The notes under the pieces are model-generated. The model searched no databases, was not told the DNA's origin, and saw only the letters and a program-made list of their open reading frames with translations. Below are positions 1 through 7,348 of a DNA stretch of 7,441 nt, one piece after another. A program made the position numbers and the translations under genes. How positions within the stretch are numbered: the stretch's first letter is position 1; every line of letters begins with the position of its first letter. Where the stretch lies: NCBI GenBank assembly GCA_023441105.1, contig JAEZQX010000589.1, positions 1 through 7,441 on the forward strand. The letters run 5' to 3'. This DNA comes from Pseudomonadota bacterium. GTDB lineage: Bacteria; Pseudomonadota; Gammaproteobacteria; Burkholderiales; Burkholderiaceae.

Positions 1-2
1 AC

Positions 3-179
3 GTGGTTTACGAGGCCGGACCCACGGGCTTCGGACTGCAGCGGGTGCTGAGTGGGCGCGGGTACCGTTGCGAGATGATCGCGCCAACCTCGGTACCGCG
101 GTCTGCCGGGCAGCGGATCAAGACGGATCGGCGCGATGCCATACAACTGGCCCGCCGCCGCCATCGCGCCATCATATAA
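3..179 (+). pseudogene. IS110-family transposase remnant (internal DEDD-domain fragment)
   Basis: An open frame enters from the left edge and encodes 58 residues before a TAA stop at 177-179. It reads like the RuvC-like DEDD catalytic domain of IS110-family transposases, the group that includes the bridge-RNA-guided IS621. The YEAGP block (residues 3-7) carries the second acidic residue of the DEDD set, and the KTDRRDA block (residues 40-46) carries the last two aspartates, three residues apart as in the family. The intervening IAPTSVPR stretch also fits. Family-like sequence continues to about LAR-RRHRA (near position 170) and then stops abruptly. The rest of the catalytic domain and the C-terminal serine-containing domain are missing, so this is a dead fragment. 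The first catalytic aspartate would lie outside the window. No terminal repeat or target duplication can be identified. It probably marks an old insertion or rearrangement breakpoint just upstream of the operon. Confidence 0.85.
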
Positions 180-193
180 CCGTTTTGGGCCGA

Positions 194-217
194 AGTTCGA
201 GCTTGCCGGGTCGAACT
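194..217. promoter_or_regulatory. Perfect inverted repeat, candidate operator of the ROK regulator
   Basis: AGTTCGA (194-200) and TCGAACT (211-217) are exact reverse complements separated by 10 bp. The site lies 55-78 bp before the start codon of the ROK regulator gene and its spacer contains the proposed -35 hexamer. ROK regulators bind palindromic operators and often control their own operons, so this is the best operator candidate in the window. A second, nested palindrome, GTCGA-AC-TCGAC (210-221), shares the right arm, so the same stretch could instead act as an RNA hairpin if transcribed. Assignment to this regulator is inference from position. Confidence 0.4.
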
Positions 218-231
218 CGACCTTCTACCAT
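203..231 (+). promoter_or_regulatory. Candidate sigma-70-type promoter of the operon
   Basis: TTGCCG (203-208) and TACCAT (226-231) are separated by exactly 17 bp; each matches its consensus hexamer at 4 of 6 positions. Transcription would start near 238-240, leaving an untranslated leader of about 32 nt that contains the ribosome binding site at 263-267. The -35 hexamer sits between the arms of the inverted repeat at 194-217, a geometry that would let a bound repressor block RNA polymerase. Matches of this quality arise often by chance, so confidence is modest. Confidence 0.3.
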
Positions 232-271
232 GCCTGCTTGGCTGCCGGTAGCCGGCGCCGCGAGGAGACTC

Positions 272-1474
272 ATGGATCGCTGGAGCGCATTGTCCGCGGG
301 TGAGATGACCCTGCTCGATCGCATCTTCTGGTCGAGCGGCATCTCGCGCGAGGCGCTTGCCAGCGGCACCAACGTTTCCAAGACCCGCGCCAATGCAGCC
401 GTCGCCGGCCTGCTGGAGCAGGGCCTGCTCGAGACGACCGGCCAGCTGATCGCCACCGGCGGACGACGCGCCGGGACCTTGCGCCTGAGCCGCGGCATCG
501 GCGTGCTGATCGGCGTGGCGATGGGCGCGACCGGCCTCGAGGTGGGCGTGCTGACGCCCGACCTGAACCTGCTCGCGCACCATAGCGAACCCGCCGATGT
601 CAGGGACGGGCCGGCGGTGGTGATGTCGCGGGTGCGGGCGCTGATCCGCGAGCTGCTCAAGAAGTGCGCGCTCGAATCGCGCGACGTGATCTCCATCGGC
701 ATCGGCGTGCCGGGACCGGTCGACTTCGCCTCAGGGCAACTGGTCAACCCGCCGCTGATGCCGGAGTGGGACGCCTATTCCATTCGCGACGACCTGCGCG
801 CCGATCACCGCGCCCCGGTCTTCGTCGACAACGACGTCAACCTGATGGCGCTCGGCGAACTCTGGCGCATGCAGCGCAGCCTGCAGAACTTCCTGGTCAT
901 CAAGGTCGGCACCGGCATCGGCTGCGGCATCGTCTGCCACGGCGAGGTCTACCGCGGCGCCAACGGCTCGGCCGGCGACGTCGGCCACATCTGTGTCGAT
1001 CCGGCGGGACCGCGCTGTCACTGCGGCAATCTCGGCTGCGTCGAGACGATGGCGGGCGGCCCTGCCGTGGCGCGGGCGGCCACCGAAGCGGCCACGTCAG
1101 GCCAGAGCCAGCTGCTGCGCCGCATGCTGAAGCAGGCCGGCGCCCTGCGCCTGCAAGACGTCGCCCAGGCCAGCCGCGCCGGCGACGTCGCCGCCAACGC
1201 GATCCTGCAGCGGGCCGGCGCCCTGATCGGCCAGATGCTGGCCTCGGTGGTCAACTTCTACAACCCGTCGCACGTCTTCATCGGCGGCGGCATCCAGCGC
1301 GTCGGTCCGCTCTTCCTCGCCGCCGTGCGGCAGAGCGTCTACCACCGCTCGCTCGCGCTGTCGACGCGCCACCTCGAGATCCAGTATGCGCCGCTCGGCG
1401 AACGCGGCGGGCTGATCGGCGCCGGCGTGCTGGCCATGCAGGAAAGCCTCAAGCTGCGCGAGGCGGCAGCATGA
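272..1474 (+). CDS. ROK-family transcriptional regulator (NagC/XylR/Mlc type)
   Basis: This 400-residue protein is a sugar-responsive transcription regulator with the usual length and architecture of ROK repressors. Residues about 24-53 form a winged helix-turn-helix, followed by a wing with the GGRR motif (63-66). The rest is an ASKHA-fold sugar-binding domain. The ROK zinc site is intact: H239 in GHICVDP, then CHCGNLGCVE with C249, C251 and C256. The catalytic-type aspartate is kept in VDNDVN (D188), and VGTGIGCGIV provides a nucleotide-type loop. The N-terminal phosphate loop is degenerate: GVAMGATG (81-88) replaces the kinase DxGGTK pattern, so it is probably a sensor, not a kinase. I chose ATG 272 because AGGAG (263-267) precedes it by 4 nt. 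In-frame ATGs at 68 and 230 lack such a site; the first lies within the transposase remnant and the second in the likely -10 element. The gene overlaps the ATPase gene by 4 bp and leads the operon, suggesting autoregulation. The effector is unknown. Confidence 0.93.
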   Translation: MDRWSALSAGEMTLLDRIFWSSGISREALASGTNVSKTRANAAVAGLLEQGLLETTGQLIATGGRRAGTLRLSRGIGVLIGVAMGATGLEVGVLTPDLNLLAHHSEPADVRDGPAVVMSRVRALIRELLKKCALESRDVISIGIGVPGPVDFASGQLVNPPLMPEWDAYSIRDDLRADHRAPVFVDNDVNLMALGELWRMQRSLQNFLVIKVGTGIGCGIVCHGEVYRGANGSAGDVGHICVDPAGPRCHCGNLGCVETMAGGPAVARAATEAATSGQSQLLRRMLKQAGALRLQDVAQASRAGDVAANAILQRAGALIGQMLASVVNFYNPSHVFIGGGIQRVGPLFLAAVRQSVYHRSLALSTRHLEIQYAPLGERGGLIGAGVLAMQESLKLREAAA

Positions 1475-2970
1475 CGATCGCGCTCTCGTTCCAGGACGTG
1501 GTCAAGTCCTTCGGGCCGGTGGAGGTGCTGCATGGCGTCAGCTTCGCGCTGGCACCCGGCCGCATCTACGGCCTGCTCGGCGAGAACGGTGCCGGCAAGT
1601 CCACGCTGATGAAGATTGCCTCCGGTTACGAAGCGATCGGCGGCGGCGAGGTCCGCATCGACGGGCGGACGGTCCGCTTCAGCGGCTCGCGCGCGGCCGA
1701 AGCCGAGGGCATCGTGCTGATCCACCAGGAGTTCAACCTGGCCGAGGACCTCGGCATCGCCCAGAACATCTTCCTCGGGCACGAGAAGAAACGCGGCTGG
1801 TTCCTCGACGACGAGGCCATGCGCCGAGGCGCTGCCGCGGTGCTGCGCGAGGTCGGGCTCGAGGTCGATCCGGACACCAAGGTACGCCAGTTGATCGTCG
1901 CCGAGAAGCAGCTGGTCGAGATCGCCAAGGCGCTGGCCCGCAAGGCGCGGCTGCTGATCATGGACGAACCGACCGCGACGCTGACCGCCGGCGAGACCGA
2001 GCGACTGTTCCAGCTGATGATGCGCCTCAAGCGCGACGGCGTGACCATCATCTATATCTCGCACAAGCTCGAAGAGGTCGAACGCATCACCGACGAAGTC
2101 GTGGTGATGCGCGACGGCCGCTTCGTCGCCCAGGCGCCGACCGCCACCCTGACCCGCCAGCAGATGGCGAACCTGATGGTCGGCCGCGAGCTCTCCGACC
2201 TCTTCCCGCCGAAGTCGCCGCCGGCAGCGTCGGCGGCCACTCCGCCGGCGCCGCTGTTGAAGGTCGAAGGCCTCGACGTCCCCGGCTTCGCCAGCGACAT
2301 CGGCTTCGAGATCATGCCGGGCGAGATCCTCGGCTTCGCCGGCCTGGTCGGCGCCGGCCGCACCGAGTTGTTCGAAGGATTGCTGGGACTGCGCCCGGCC
2401 CATGCGCGCCGCGTCGAGCTGGCCGGCAAGAGCGTGCGCATCCGCAGCCCGCGGCAGGCGGCCGACCTCGGCTTCACCTACCTCAGCGAGGATCGCAAGG
2501 GCAAGGGCTTGCACCTCGCCTTCGGCATGACCGAGAACCTGACCCTGATGGCCCTGGCGCGCTATGCGCGGCCCTGGCTGCGGCGCGCGGAAGAGCGCGA
2601 CGCGCTGGCGGCGGCGGTCGACGAGTTCGGCATCCGGACCGGTTCGCTGTCGCTGCGCGCCTCGTCGCTCTCCGGCGGCAACCAGCAGAAGCTCGCCCTC
2701 GCCAAGGTGCTGCACCCGAAGCCGCGCGTGGTGGTGCTCGACGAACCGACCCGCGGCGTCGACGTCGGCGCCAAGCGCGACATCTACTTCCTGATCCACC
2801 GGCTCGCCGCCGACGGTTGCGCCGTCGCGGTGGTGTCGTCGGAGCTGGTGGAGCTGATCGGGCTTTGCCACCGGGTTGCCGTGATGCGCAGCGGTCGCCT
2901 GCAGGTGGTGCTGCCGGCGCAACGACTGACCGAAGAGGAGTTGATCGCCCATGCAACCGGCACCCACTGA
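1471..2970 (+). CDS. Sugar ABC transporter, tandem ATPase subunit (RbsA/MglA/XylG type)
   Basis: This 499-residue cytoplasmic ATPase powers sugar import and carries two nucleotide-binding domains in one chain, the normal CUT2 arrangement. Domain 1 has Walker [10 protein letters not shown] (37-45), Q-loop HQEF (85-88), a degenerate signature around [13 protein letters not shown] (143-155), Walker B LLIMDE (161-166) and the H-loop histidine H198. Domain 2 has [10 protein letters not shown] (291-300), where arginine replaces the Walker A lysine, a canonical LSGGNQQK signature (400-407), Walker B VVLDE (421-425), and VVSSEL where the switch histidine would be. This asymmetry is typical of RbsA-type proteins: one site probably hydrolyses ATP and the other is structural. 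A proline/alanine-rich linker (about 246-260) joins the domains. The ATG overlaps the regulator's stop codon (ATGA) and follows GAGG (1460-1463), so translation is probably coupled. It is clearly a monosaccharide-type importer subunit, but the exact sugar cannot be read from it. Confidence 0.96.
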   Translation: MTIALSFQDVVKSFGPVEVLHGVSFALAPGRIYGLLGENGAGKSTLMKIASGYEAIGGGEVRIDGRTVRFSGSRAAEAEGIVLIHQEFNLAEDLGIAQNIFLGHEKKRGWFLDDEAMRRGAAAVLREVGLEVDPDTKVRQLIVAEKQLVEIAKALARKARLLIMDEPTATLTAGETERLFQLMMRLKRDGVTIIYISHKLEEVERITDEVVVMRDGRFVAQAPTATLTRQQMANLMVGRELSDLFPPKSPPAASAATPPAPLLKVEGLDVPGFASDIGFEIMPGEILGFAGLVGAGRTELFEGLLGLRPAHARRVELAGKSVRIRSPRQAADLGFTYLSEDRKGKGLHLAFGMTENLTLMALARYARPWLRRAEERDALAAAVDEFGIRTGSLSLRASSLSGGNQQKLALAKVLHPKPRVVVLDEPTRGVDVGAKRDIYFLIHRLAADGCAVAVVSSELVELIGLCHRVAVMRSGRLQVVLPAQRLTEEELIAHATGTH

Positions 2971-3994
2971 CGCAGCGCGCGGGACAGACGCCCAGCAGAC
3001 GCCGGCGCGCGCGGCGCTGGCCGGCCGCCAGGGACGCCCCGGCTGGGAGAGCCTGCACGGCTTCGGGCCGGTGGCCGGCCTGGTGCTGCTATGCATTGCC
3101 GGCACGCTGCTCAACAGCGACTTCGCCACCGTCGGCAACGCCATGAACGTACTGACCCGCACGGCCTTCATCGGCATCATCGCGGTCGGCATGTGCTTCG
3201 TGATCATCTCCGGCGGCATCGACCTGTCGGTCGGCTCGATGGCGGCACTGATCGCCGGCTGCGTCATCCTGCTGATGAATGCCATCGGCACCGCCGGCTG
3301 GCCGCCGCTCGCCGCGGTGGCGGCCGGCATGGCGTTCGCCTTGCTGCTCGGCGCGGCCTTCGGCCTGGCGCACGGACTGCTGATCACCCGCGGCCGCATC
3401 GAGCCGTTCATCGTCACCCTCGGCACCCTCGGCATCTTCCGCGCCTACCTCACCTATCTCGCTGACGGCGGTGCCATCACGCTCGACAATGCCCTGGCGG
3501 ACGCCTACAGCCCGGTCTACTACGGCAGCCTGCTCGGCGTGCCGGTGCCGGTCTGGATCTTCGCGGCGGTGGCGATCGCCGGCGGGATCATCCTCAATCG
3601 GACCGCCTTCGGCCGCTACGTCCAGGCGATCGGATCGAGCGAGCAGGTGGCGCGCTATGCAGCCGTCAACGTCGACCGGATCAAGGTCCTCACCTACGTG
3701 CTGCTTGGCATCTGCGTCGGCGTCGCCACCTTGCTGTACGTCCCGCGCCTGGGGTCGGCGTCGCCCACCACCGGGCTGCTGTGGGAGCTCGAGGCGATCG
3801 CGGCGGTGATCGTCGGCGGCACCGCCCTGCGCGGCGGCGCGGGCAGCGTCGCCGGCACCGTCGTCGGCGCGGTGCTGCTGTCGGTGATCAGCAATATCCT
3901 GAACCTGACCAGCATCATCAGTGTCTACCTCAACGCAGCCGTGCAGGGCTTCGTGATCATCATCGTCGCCTTCATGCAGCGGCGGCGTCCATGA
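2951..3994 (+). CDS. Sugar ABC transporter permease (RbsC/BPD_transp_2 family)
   Basis: This 347-residue inner-membrane protein forms the translocation channel, probably as a homodimer because only one permease gene is present. A hydrophilic, cytoplasmic-looking N-terminus of about 38 residues precedes roughly eight to ten hydrophobic segments. The first segment is near 39-56 and the last run ends near residue 342. Family hallmarks are GGIDLSVGS (88-96), [17 protein letters not shown] starting at E151, and [11 protein letters not shown] (289-299). All match the RbsC/XylH/MglC family. ATG 2951 lies inside the end of the ATPase gene (20-bp overlap). A GAGGAG stretch (2935-2940) precedes it at a rather long 10-nt spacing, consistent with coupled translation. 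Length is near the family norm with a slightly long N-terminal tail. The tail's alanine/glutamine/arginine-rich composition is not diagnostic. Confidence 0.95.
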   Translation: MQPAPTDAARGTDAQQTPARAALAGRQGRPGWESLHGFGPVAGLVLLCIAGTLLNSDFATVGNAMNVLTRTAFIGIIAVGMCFVIISGGIDLSVGSMAALIAGCVILLMNAIGTAGWPPLAAVAAGMAFALLLGAAFGLAHGLLITRGRIEPFIVTLGTLGIFRAYLTYLADGGAITLDNALADAYSPVYYGSLLGVPVPVWIFAAVAIAGGIILNRTAFGRYVQAIGSSEQVARYAAVNVDRIKVLTYVLLGICVGVATLLYVPRLGSASPTTGLLWELEAIAAVIVGGTALRGGAGSVAGTVVGAVLLSVISNILNLTSIISVYLNAAVQGFVIIIVAFMQRRRP

Positions 3995-4006
3995 CAGGAA
4001 GCAGAC

Positions 4007-4028
4007 CGAAGTTCCTTCGACGTTTTTT
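4007..4028 (+). other. Small hairpin followed by a T6 run between permease and binding-protein genes
   Basis: CGAAG (4007-4011) and CTTCG (4015-4019) can pair around a 3-nt loop, and six Ts follow at 4023-4028. The stem is only 5 bp, with 3 nt between stem and T run, so it is at best a weak attenuator or RNA-processing site and not a convincing intrinsic terminator. The remaining gap up to the binding-protein start (3995-4088) contains only the GGAG ribosome binding site at 4077-4080. Confidence 0.2.
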
Positions 4029-4088
4029 CATCCCGCAGCAGCCCACCAGCCCGCTGCCACTCCCACCGAACCAGATGGAGACCCGACC

Positions 4089-5057
4089 ATGAAGATCCGT
4101 TCCCGACTGCTCGCCTTCGGCCTCGCGGCCGTCGCCGGCCTCGCCCTGACACCCGCGGCGCAGGCGCAGGCCGACAAGGTCAACCTCGGGGTGGCCATCC
4201 CGGCGGCGACCCACAGCTTTACCGCCGGCATCGTGTTCTGGGCCAACGAGGCCAAGAAAGACCTGGAGAAGGCGCATCCGGGCCTCAAGATCACCGTCCG
4301 GACGGCCAGCGGGGCCCCCGAGCAGGCGAACCAGTTGCAGGATCTCCTGACGGCGACGCGCATCAACACGCTGGTGATCTTCCCCTTCGAATCCGCCGCG
4401 CTGACCCGGCCGGTGGCGCAAGCCAAGGCGAAAGGTGTCTACGTGACCGTGGTCGATCGCGGCCTCACCGACACCAGCGCGCAGGACGCCTATGTCTCCG
4501 GCGACAACACCGCCTTCGGCCGCGTGCCCGCCGAGTATCTGGCGAAGGAGCTGGGCGGCAAGGGCAACATCGTCGCGCTGCGCGGCATTCCGACGACCAT
4601 CGACAACGAGCGGATGGATGCCTTCACGGCGGTGATGAAGAATCATCAGGACATCAAGATCCTCGACGCCAAGCATGCCAACTGGAACCGCGACGACGCC
4701 TTCAAGGTGATGCAGGACTATCTGACGCGCTTCAAGCAGATCGATGCCGTCTGGGCTGCCGACGACGACATGGCCTACGGTGTGCTGCGCGCCATCGAGC
4801 AGGCCAAGCGGGAAGACATCAAGATCGTGTTCGGCGGGGCCGGCGCCAAGACCATGGTCAAGACGCTGATCGACGGCAGCAATCCGCTGATCAAGGCCAA
4901 TGTGTCCTACTCGCCGAAGTTCATCTACGACGCGATCAAGATGACGGCCGAGGCGCGGATCAAGGGCGAGAAGCTGCCGCCGAACACGATCATCCCGTCG
5001 GTGCTGATCACGAAGGAGAACGCCAAGGACTTCTACTTCCCCGACTCGCCGTTCTGA
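4089..5057 (+). CDS. Periplasmic sugar-binding protein of the ABC importer (RbsB-like, Peripla_BP_4 type)
   Basis: This 322-residue secreted protein captures the substrate and delivers it to the permease. Residues 1-28 are a type I signal peptide: basic MKIRSR, a hydrophobic core, then AQAQA with cleavage after A26 or A28 and no lipobox cysteine. The mature part is a two-lobed type I periplasmic binding fold. Landmarks comparable to ribose-binding protein are the strand-1 loop [15 protein letters not shown] with D123 and R124 (hydroxyl-binding pair), the RGIPTT loop with R165, the AADDDMAYG hinge block (D225-D227) and FGGAGAK (248-254). In E. coli RbsB the last block contains an aspartate (GFDG), which is absent here, and the hinge asparagine is replaced by D225. 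A ligand other than ribose is therefore likely. ATG 4089 follows GGAG (4077-4080) with 8-nt spacing. A strong hairpin just after the stop may stabilise this mRNA segment, in line with the high expression binding proteins usually need. Confidence 0.94.
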   Translation: MKIRSRLLAFGLAAVAGLALTPAAQAQADKVNLGVAIPAATHSFTAGIVFWANEAKKDLEKAHPGLKITVRTASGAPEQANQLQDLLTATRINTLVIFPFESAALTRPVAQAKAKGVYVTVVDRGLTDTSAQDAYVSGDNTAFGRVPAEYLAKELGGKGNIVALRGIPTTIDNERMDAFTAVMKNHQDIKILDAKHANWNRDDAFKVMQDYLTRFKQIDAVWAADDDMAYGVLRAIEQAKREDIKIVFGGAGAKTMVKTLIDGSNPLIKANVSYSPKFIYDAIKMTAEARIKGEKLPPNTIIPSVLITKENAKDFYFPDSPF

Positions 5058-5069
5058 CGCAGCGGCGAC

Positions 5070-5097
5070 TCCGTCAGCCGGCACTCCGGCTGGCGGA
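5070..5097 (+). other. Strong intercistronic stem-loop after the binding-protein gene
   Basis: CCGTCAGCCGG (5071-5081) pairs with CCGGCTGGCGG (5086-5096) around the 4-nt loop CACT, with one G-U wobble. An outer T-A pair (5070/5097) makes 12 bp in total. No T tract follows, so a classical intrinsic terminator is unlikely. Its place 13 nt after the binding-protein stop, with an operon gene continuing 47 nt later, suits an mRNA-stabilising or differential-expression hairpin, like the REP-type structures downstream of malE in E. coli. Partial termination remains possible. Confidence 0.6.
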
Positions 5098-5144
5098 ATC
5101 GTGGTCGCCAGCGCGAAGCATCGCCATCCAGTTGGAGCCGACAT

Positions 5145-6173
5145 ATGGGCAAACCTGCCAGACCCGTCACCCTCTTCACCGGCCAGTGGGCCGACCTGCC
5201 GCTGGCCGAGCTTGCGCCGCTCGCCCGCTCGATGGGCTATGACGGCCTTGAGCTCGCCTGCTGGGGCGATCACTTCAATGTGCAGCAGGCGCTGGCGTCG
5301 GCAGCCTACGTGAAGCAGAAGCGCGAGCTGCTGGCCGACCATGGCCTGCAGTGCTTGGCGATCGGCAATCACCTCACCGGCCAGGCGGTGTGCGACCTCA
5401 TCGACGAGCGCCACCAGGCGATCGTGCCGGCGCATGTCTGGGGCGACGGTGAACCGGAAGGCGTGCGCCGCCGCGCCGCCGCCGAGATGCAGGACACGGC
5501 GCGGGCGGCGGCGCGTTTCGGCCTCAGGACCGTCACCGGCTTCACCGGCTCGTCGATCTGGCATGCGCTCTACGCCTTCCCGCCGACGTCGCAGGCCTAC
5601 ATCGAGCGCGGCTTCCTCGACTTCGCCAGCCGCTGGCGGCCGATCCTCGACACGTTCGACGAGCAGGACGTCGACTTCGCCCTCGAGGTCCATCCGACCG
5701 AAATCGCCTTCGACATCGCATCGGCCCAGCGTGCCATCGACGCCGTCGGCGGCCACCGTCGCTTCGGCTTCAACTTCGACCCGAGCCACCTCGCCTACCA
5801 GGGCGTCGACTACGTTCGATTCATCCGGAGCTTCGGCGAGCGCATCTTCAATGCCCACATGAAGGACGTCTGGTGGAACCGTGGCGACGGCACCGTCGGT
5901 GTCTTCGGCGGCCACACCTCCTTCGGCGACGCCCGCCGGTGGTGGGATTTCCGCAGCGTCGGACGCGGCATGATCGACTTCGAGTCGGTGATCGTCGCGC
6001 TCAACGACGTCGGCTACACCGGCCCGCTCAGCGTCGAATGGGAGGACAGCCGGATGGACCGCGTGCACGGCGCCACCGAAAGCGCCGCCTTCTGCCGCCG
6101 GCTGGACTTCCCGCCGGCCGAGGGCGCATTCGATGCCGCCTTCGACAAGGCCAGCGACACGGGGGCAGCGTGA
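5145..6173 (+). CDS. Sugar phosphate isomerase/epimerase-like TIM-barrel enzyme (AP_endonuc_2 family)
   Basis: This 342-residue cytoplasmic enzyme belongs to the xylose-isomerase-like TIM-barrel superfamily, which includes ketose 3-epimerases, IolE-type dehydratases and 3-keto-sugar-processing enzymes. The metal tetrad of D-tagatose 3-epimerase-type proteins is visible as E181 in LEVHPTEI, D212 in NFDPSHL (with H215), H238 in NAHMKD and E298 in VEWED, so it should bind a divalent metal and be active. The N-terminus ([11 protein letters not shown], then [15 protein letters not shown]) and [17 protein letters not shown] are features of a well-populated subgroup that I recall often occurring beside Gfo/Idh/MocA oxidoreductases. 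At over 340 residues it is longer than the usual 270-300 of simple epimerases. The start follows GGAG (5134-5137) at 7 nt. Its end overlaps the oxidoreductase start. The reaction (epimerisation, isomerisation, dehydration or keto-sugar cleavage) cannot be decided from sequence. Confidence 0.88.
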   Translation: MGKPARPVTLFTGQWADLPLAELAPLARSMGYDGLELACWGDHFNVQQALASAAYVKQKRELLADHGLQCLAIGNHLTGQAVCDLIDERHQAIVPAHVWGDGEPEGVRRRAAAEMQDTARAAARFGLRTVTGFTGSSIWHALYAFPPTSQAYIERGFLDFASRWRPILDTFDEQDVDFALEVHPTEIAFDIASAQRAIDAVGGHRRFGFNFDPSHLAYQGVDYVRFIRSFGERIFNAHMKDVWWNRGDGTVGVFGGHTSFGDARRWWDFRSVGRGMIDFESVIVALNDVGYTGPLSVEWEDSRMDRVHGATESAAFCRRLDFPPAEGAFDAAFDKASDTGAA

Positions 6174-7336
6174 GCGTGGGCGCCGCCCGCCGGCTGCGGT
6201 GTGCCATGGTCGGCGGCGGCCGCGACGCCTTCGTCGGCGCCATCCATCGCCAGGCGATGGCGCTGGACGGCCGCATCGAACTGGTTGCCGGCGCGCTGTC
6301 TTCGCGGCCCGACAAGGCGCTTGCGTCGGGGCGTGACATCGGCCTGCGCGACGAGCGCAACCACGGCAGCTGGCAGGCTCTGCTGGATCACGAGCTGGCC
6401 CTGCCGGCGGAGGAACGGATCGATTTCGTCACCATCGTCACGCCCAATCATGTCCACTACGACGTGGCCAAGGCATTCGCCGACGCGGGTATCCATGTCG
6501 TCTGCGACAAGCCGCTGGTGCATACCAGCGTCCAGGCCGACGAGCTGGTCGCCATCGCGCGCCGCCGCGACATCGTGTTCGCGGTCACCTACAACTACTG
6601 CGGCTACCCGATGGTCCGCCAGGCCCGCGAGATGGTGCGTGACGGCGCCATCGGCGAGATCCGCAAGGTGGTGGTCGACTATCACCAGGGATGGCTGGCG
6701 ACGCAGGTGGAAGACCAGGGCAACAAACAGGCCGACTGGCGCACCGACCCGGCGCGCAGCGGCATCGCCGGAACCATGGGCGACATCGGCTCCCATGCCG
6801 AGAACCTGGTGTGCACGGTCACCGGCCTGCGCATCGCAAGCCTCTGCGCCGACCTGCACAGCTTCATGCCCGGCCGGCTGCTCGACGACGACGCCAGCTT
6901 GCTGCTGCGTTTCGATTCCGGCGCGCGCGGCGTGCTGATCGCCTCGCAGATCGCCGCCGGCTGCGAGAACGACCTGCGGCTGCGCATCTTCGGCAGCAGC
7001 GGCACGCTCGACTGGCGGCAGGAGGAGCCCAATGCGCTGGTGCACGCGCCGATCGACGGCCCCCGCCGCATCCTGACCCGCGGCTCGCCCTGGCTTGGCC
7101 GCCCGGCACGGCAGGCCTGCCGCCTGCCGCCCGGCCATCCGGAGGCGTTCATCGAGGCCTTCGCCAACGTCTACCTGGGCGTGGCCGCCGATATCCAGGC
7201 GCGACTCGCGGGCGGCAGCGCCGATCCGGTGGATGCGGATTATTCGCGGGTGGAGGACGGGGCTCGCGGGGTGCGGTTCATCGAGGCGACGATCGAGTCG
7301 GCGCGGTCGGATCGGAAGTGGACTCCCGTCGGCTGA
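6170..7336 (+). CDS. Gfo/Idh/MocA-family NAD(P)-dependent sugar or cyclitol oxidoreductase
   Basis: This 388-residue cytoplasmic dehydrogenase has the family's two domains. The N-terminal Rossmann fold starts with [16 protein letters not shown] (G15, G17) and reaches the DKP motif (D113-K114-P115), the family's usual EKP with its catalytic lysine. The C-terminal alpha/beta domain carries GDIGSHAEN with D205 and H209, matching the aspartate-histidine pair of inositol dehydrogenases. The expected reaction is oxidation of a hydroxyl on a sugar, sugar acid or inositol using NAD(P)+. I chose GTG 6170, which overlaps the isomerase stop (GTGA) and follows a GGGGG stretch (6161-6165) at 4 nt. GTG 6176 is an alternative, and ATG 6206 would cut into the first beta strand. 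Tight coupling to the isomerase gene suggests consecutive steps on one substrate. The substrate is unknown. Length is normal and all key residues are intact. Confidence 0.92.
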   Translation: MSVGAARRLRCAMVGGGRDAFVGAIHRQAMALDGRIELVAGALSSRPDKALASGRDIGLRDERNHGSWQALLDHELALPAEERIDFVTIVTPNHVHYDVAKAFADAGIHVVCDKPLVHTSVQADELVAIARRRDIVFAVTYNYCGYPMVRQAREMVRDGAIGEIRKVVVDYHQGWLATQVEDQGNKQADWRTDPARSGIAGTMGDIGSHAENLVCTVTGLRIASLCADLHSFMPGRLLDDDASLLLRFDSGARGVLIASQIAAGCENDLRLRIFGSSGTLDWRQEEPNALVHAPIDGPRRILTRGSPWLGRPARQACRLPPGHPEAFIEAFANVYLGVAADIQARLAGGSADPVDADYSRVEDGARGVRFIEATIESARSDRKWTPVG

Positions 7337-7348
7337 GTGCACGACGGG
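7325..7348 (+). other. Short hairpin over the stop codon of the last gene
   Basis: CCCGTCG (7325-7331) can pair with CGACGGG (7342-7348) around a 10-nt loop that contains the TGA stop of the oxidoreductase. There is no T tract, and the right arm is part of the first copy of the 34-bp repeat. It may contribute to transcript end formation, but evidence for a terminator is weak. Confidence 0.2.

Noticed and set aside
175..180. TATAAC as the -10 box of the operon promoter
   Set aside because: The 16-18 bp spaced upstream sequence is CCGCCG-like with no resemblance to a -35 hexamer. The 203-231 pair fits better.
68..271. N-terminal extension of the ROK regulator from ATG 68 or ATG 230
   Set aside because: The first would overlap the transposase remnant and the candidate promoter and operator. 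Neither has a ribosome binding site, and the extra residues do not resemble ROK proteins. ATG 272 has AGGAG at good spacing.
664..1470. Upstream extension of the ATPase frame through the regulator gene
   Set aside because: The frame is an Arg/Pro/Ala-rich shadow of the regulator gene. The ATPase domain begins at ATG 1471 with the usual short lead before its first strand.
1339..3435. Long open frame on the minus strand opposite the ATPase and permease genes (698 codons)
   Set aside because: It lies antisense to genes with complete, family-specific motifs, is rich in His, Arg and Ala as expected from the complement of GC-rich codons, and shows no recognisable domain.
5070..5097. Rho-independent terminator after the binding-protein gene
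   Set aside because: The stem is strong, but the following bases (AATCGTGG) contain no T run, and operon genes continue in the same direction 47 nt downstream.
3972..6068. Second 698-codon open frame on the minus strand, opposite the binding-protein and isomerase genes
   Set aside because: The equal length is coincidence. It is antisense to two clear genes and has the same low-complexity composition.
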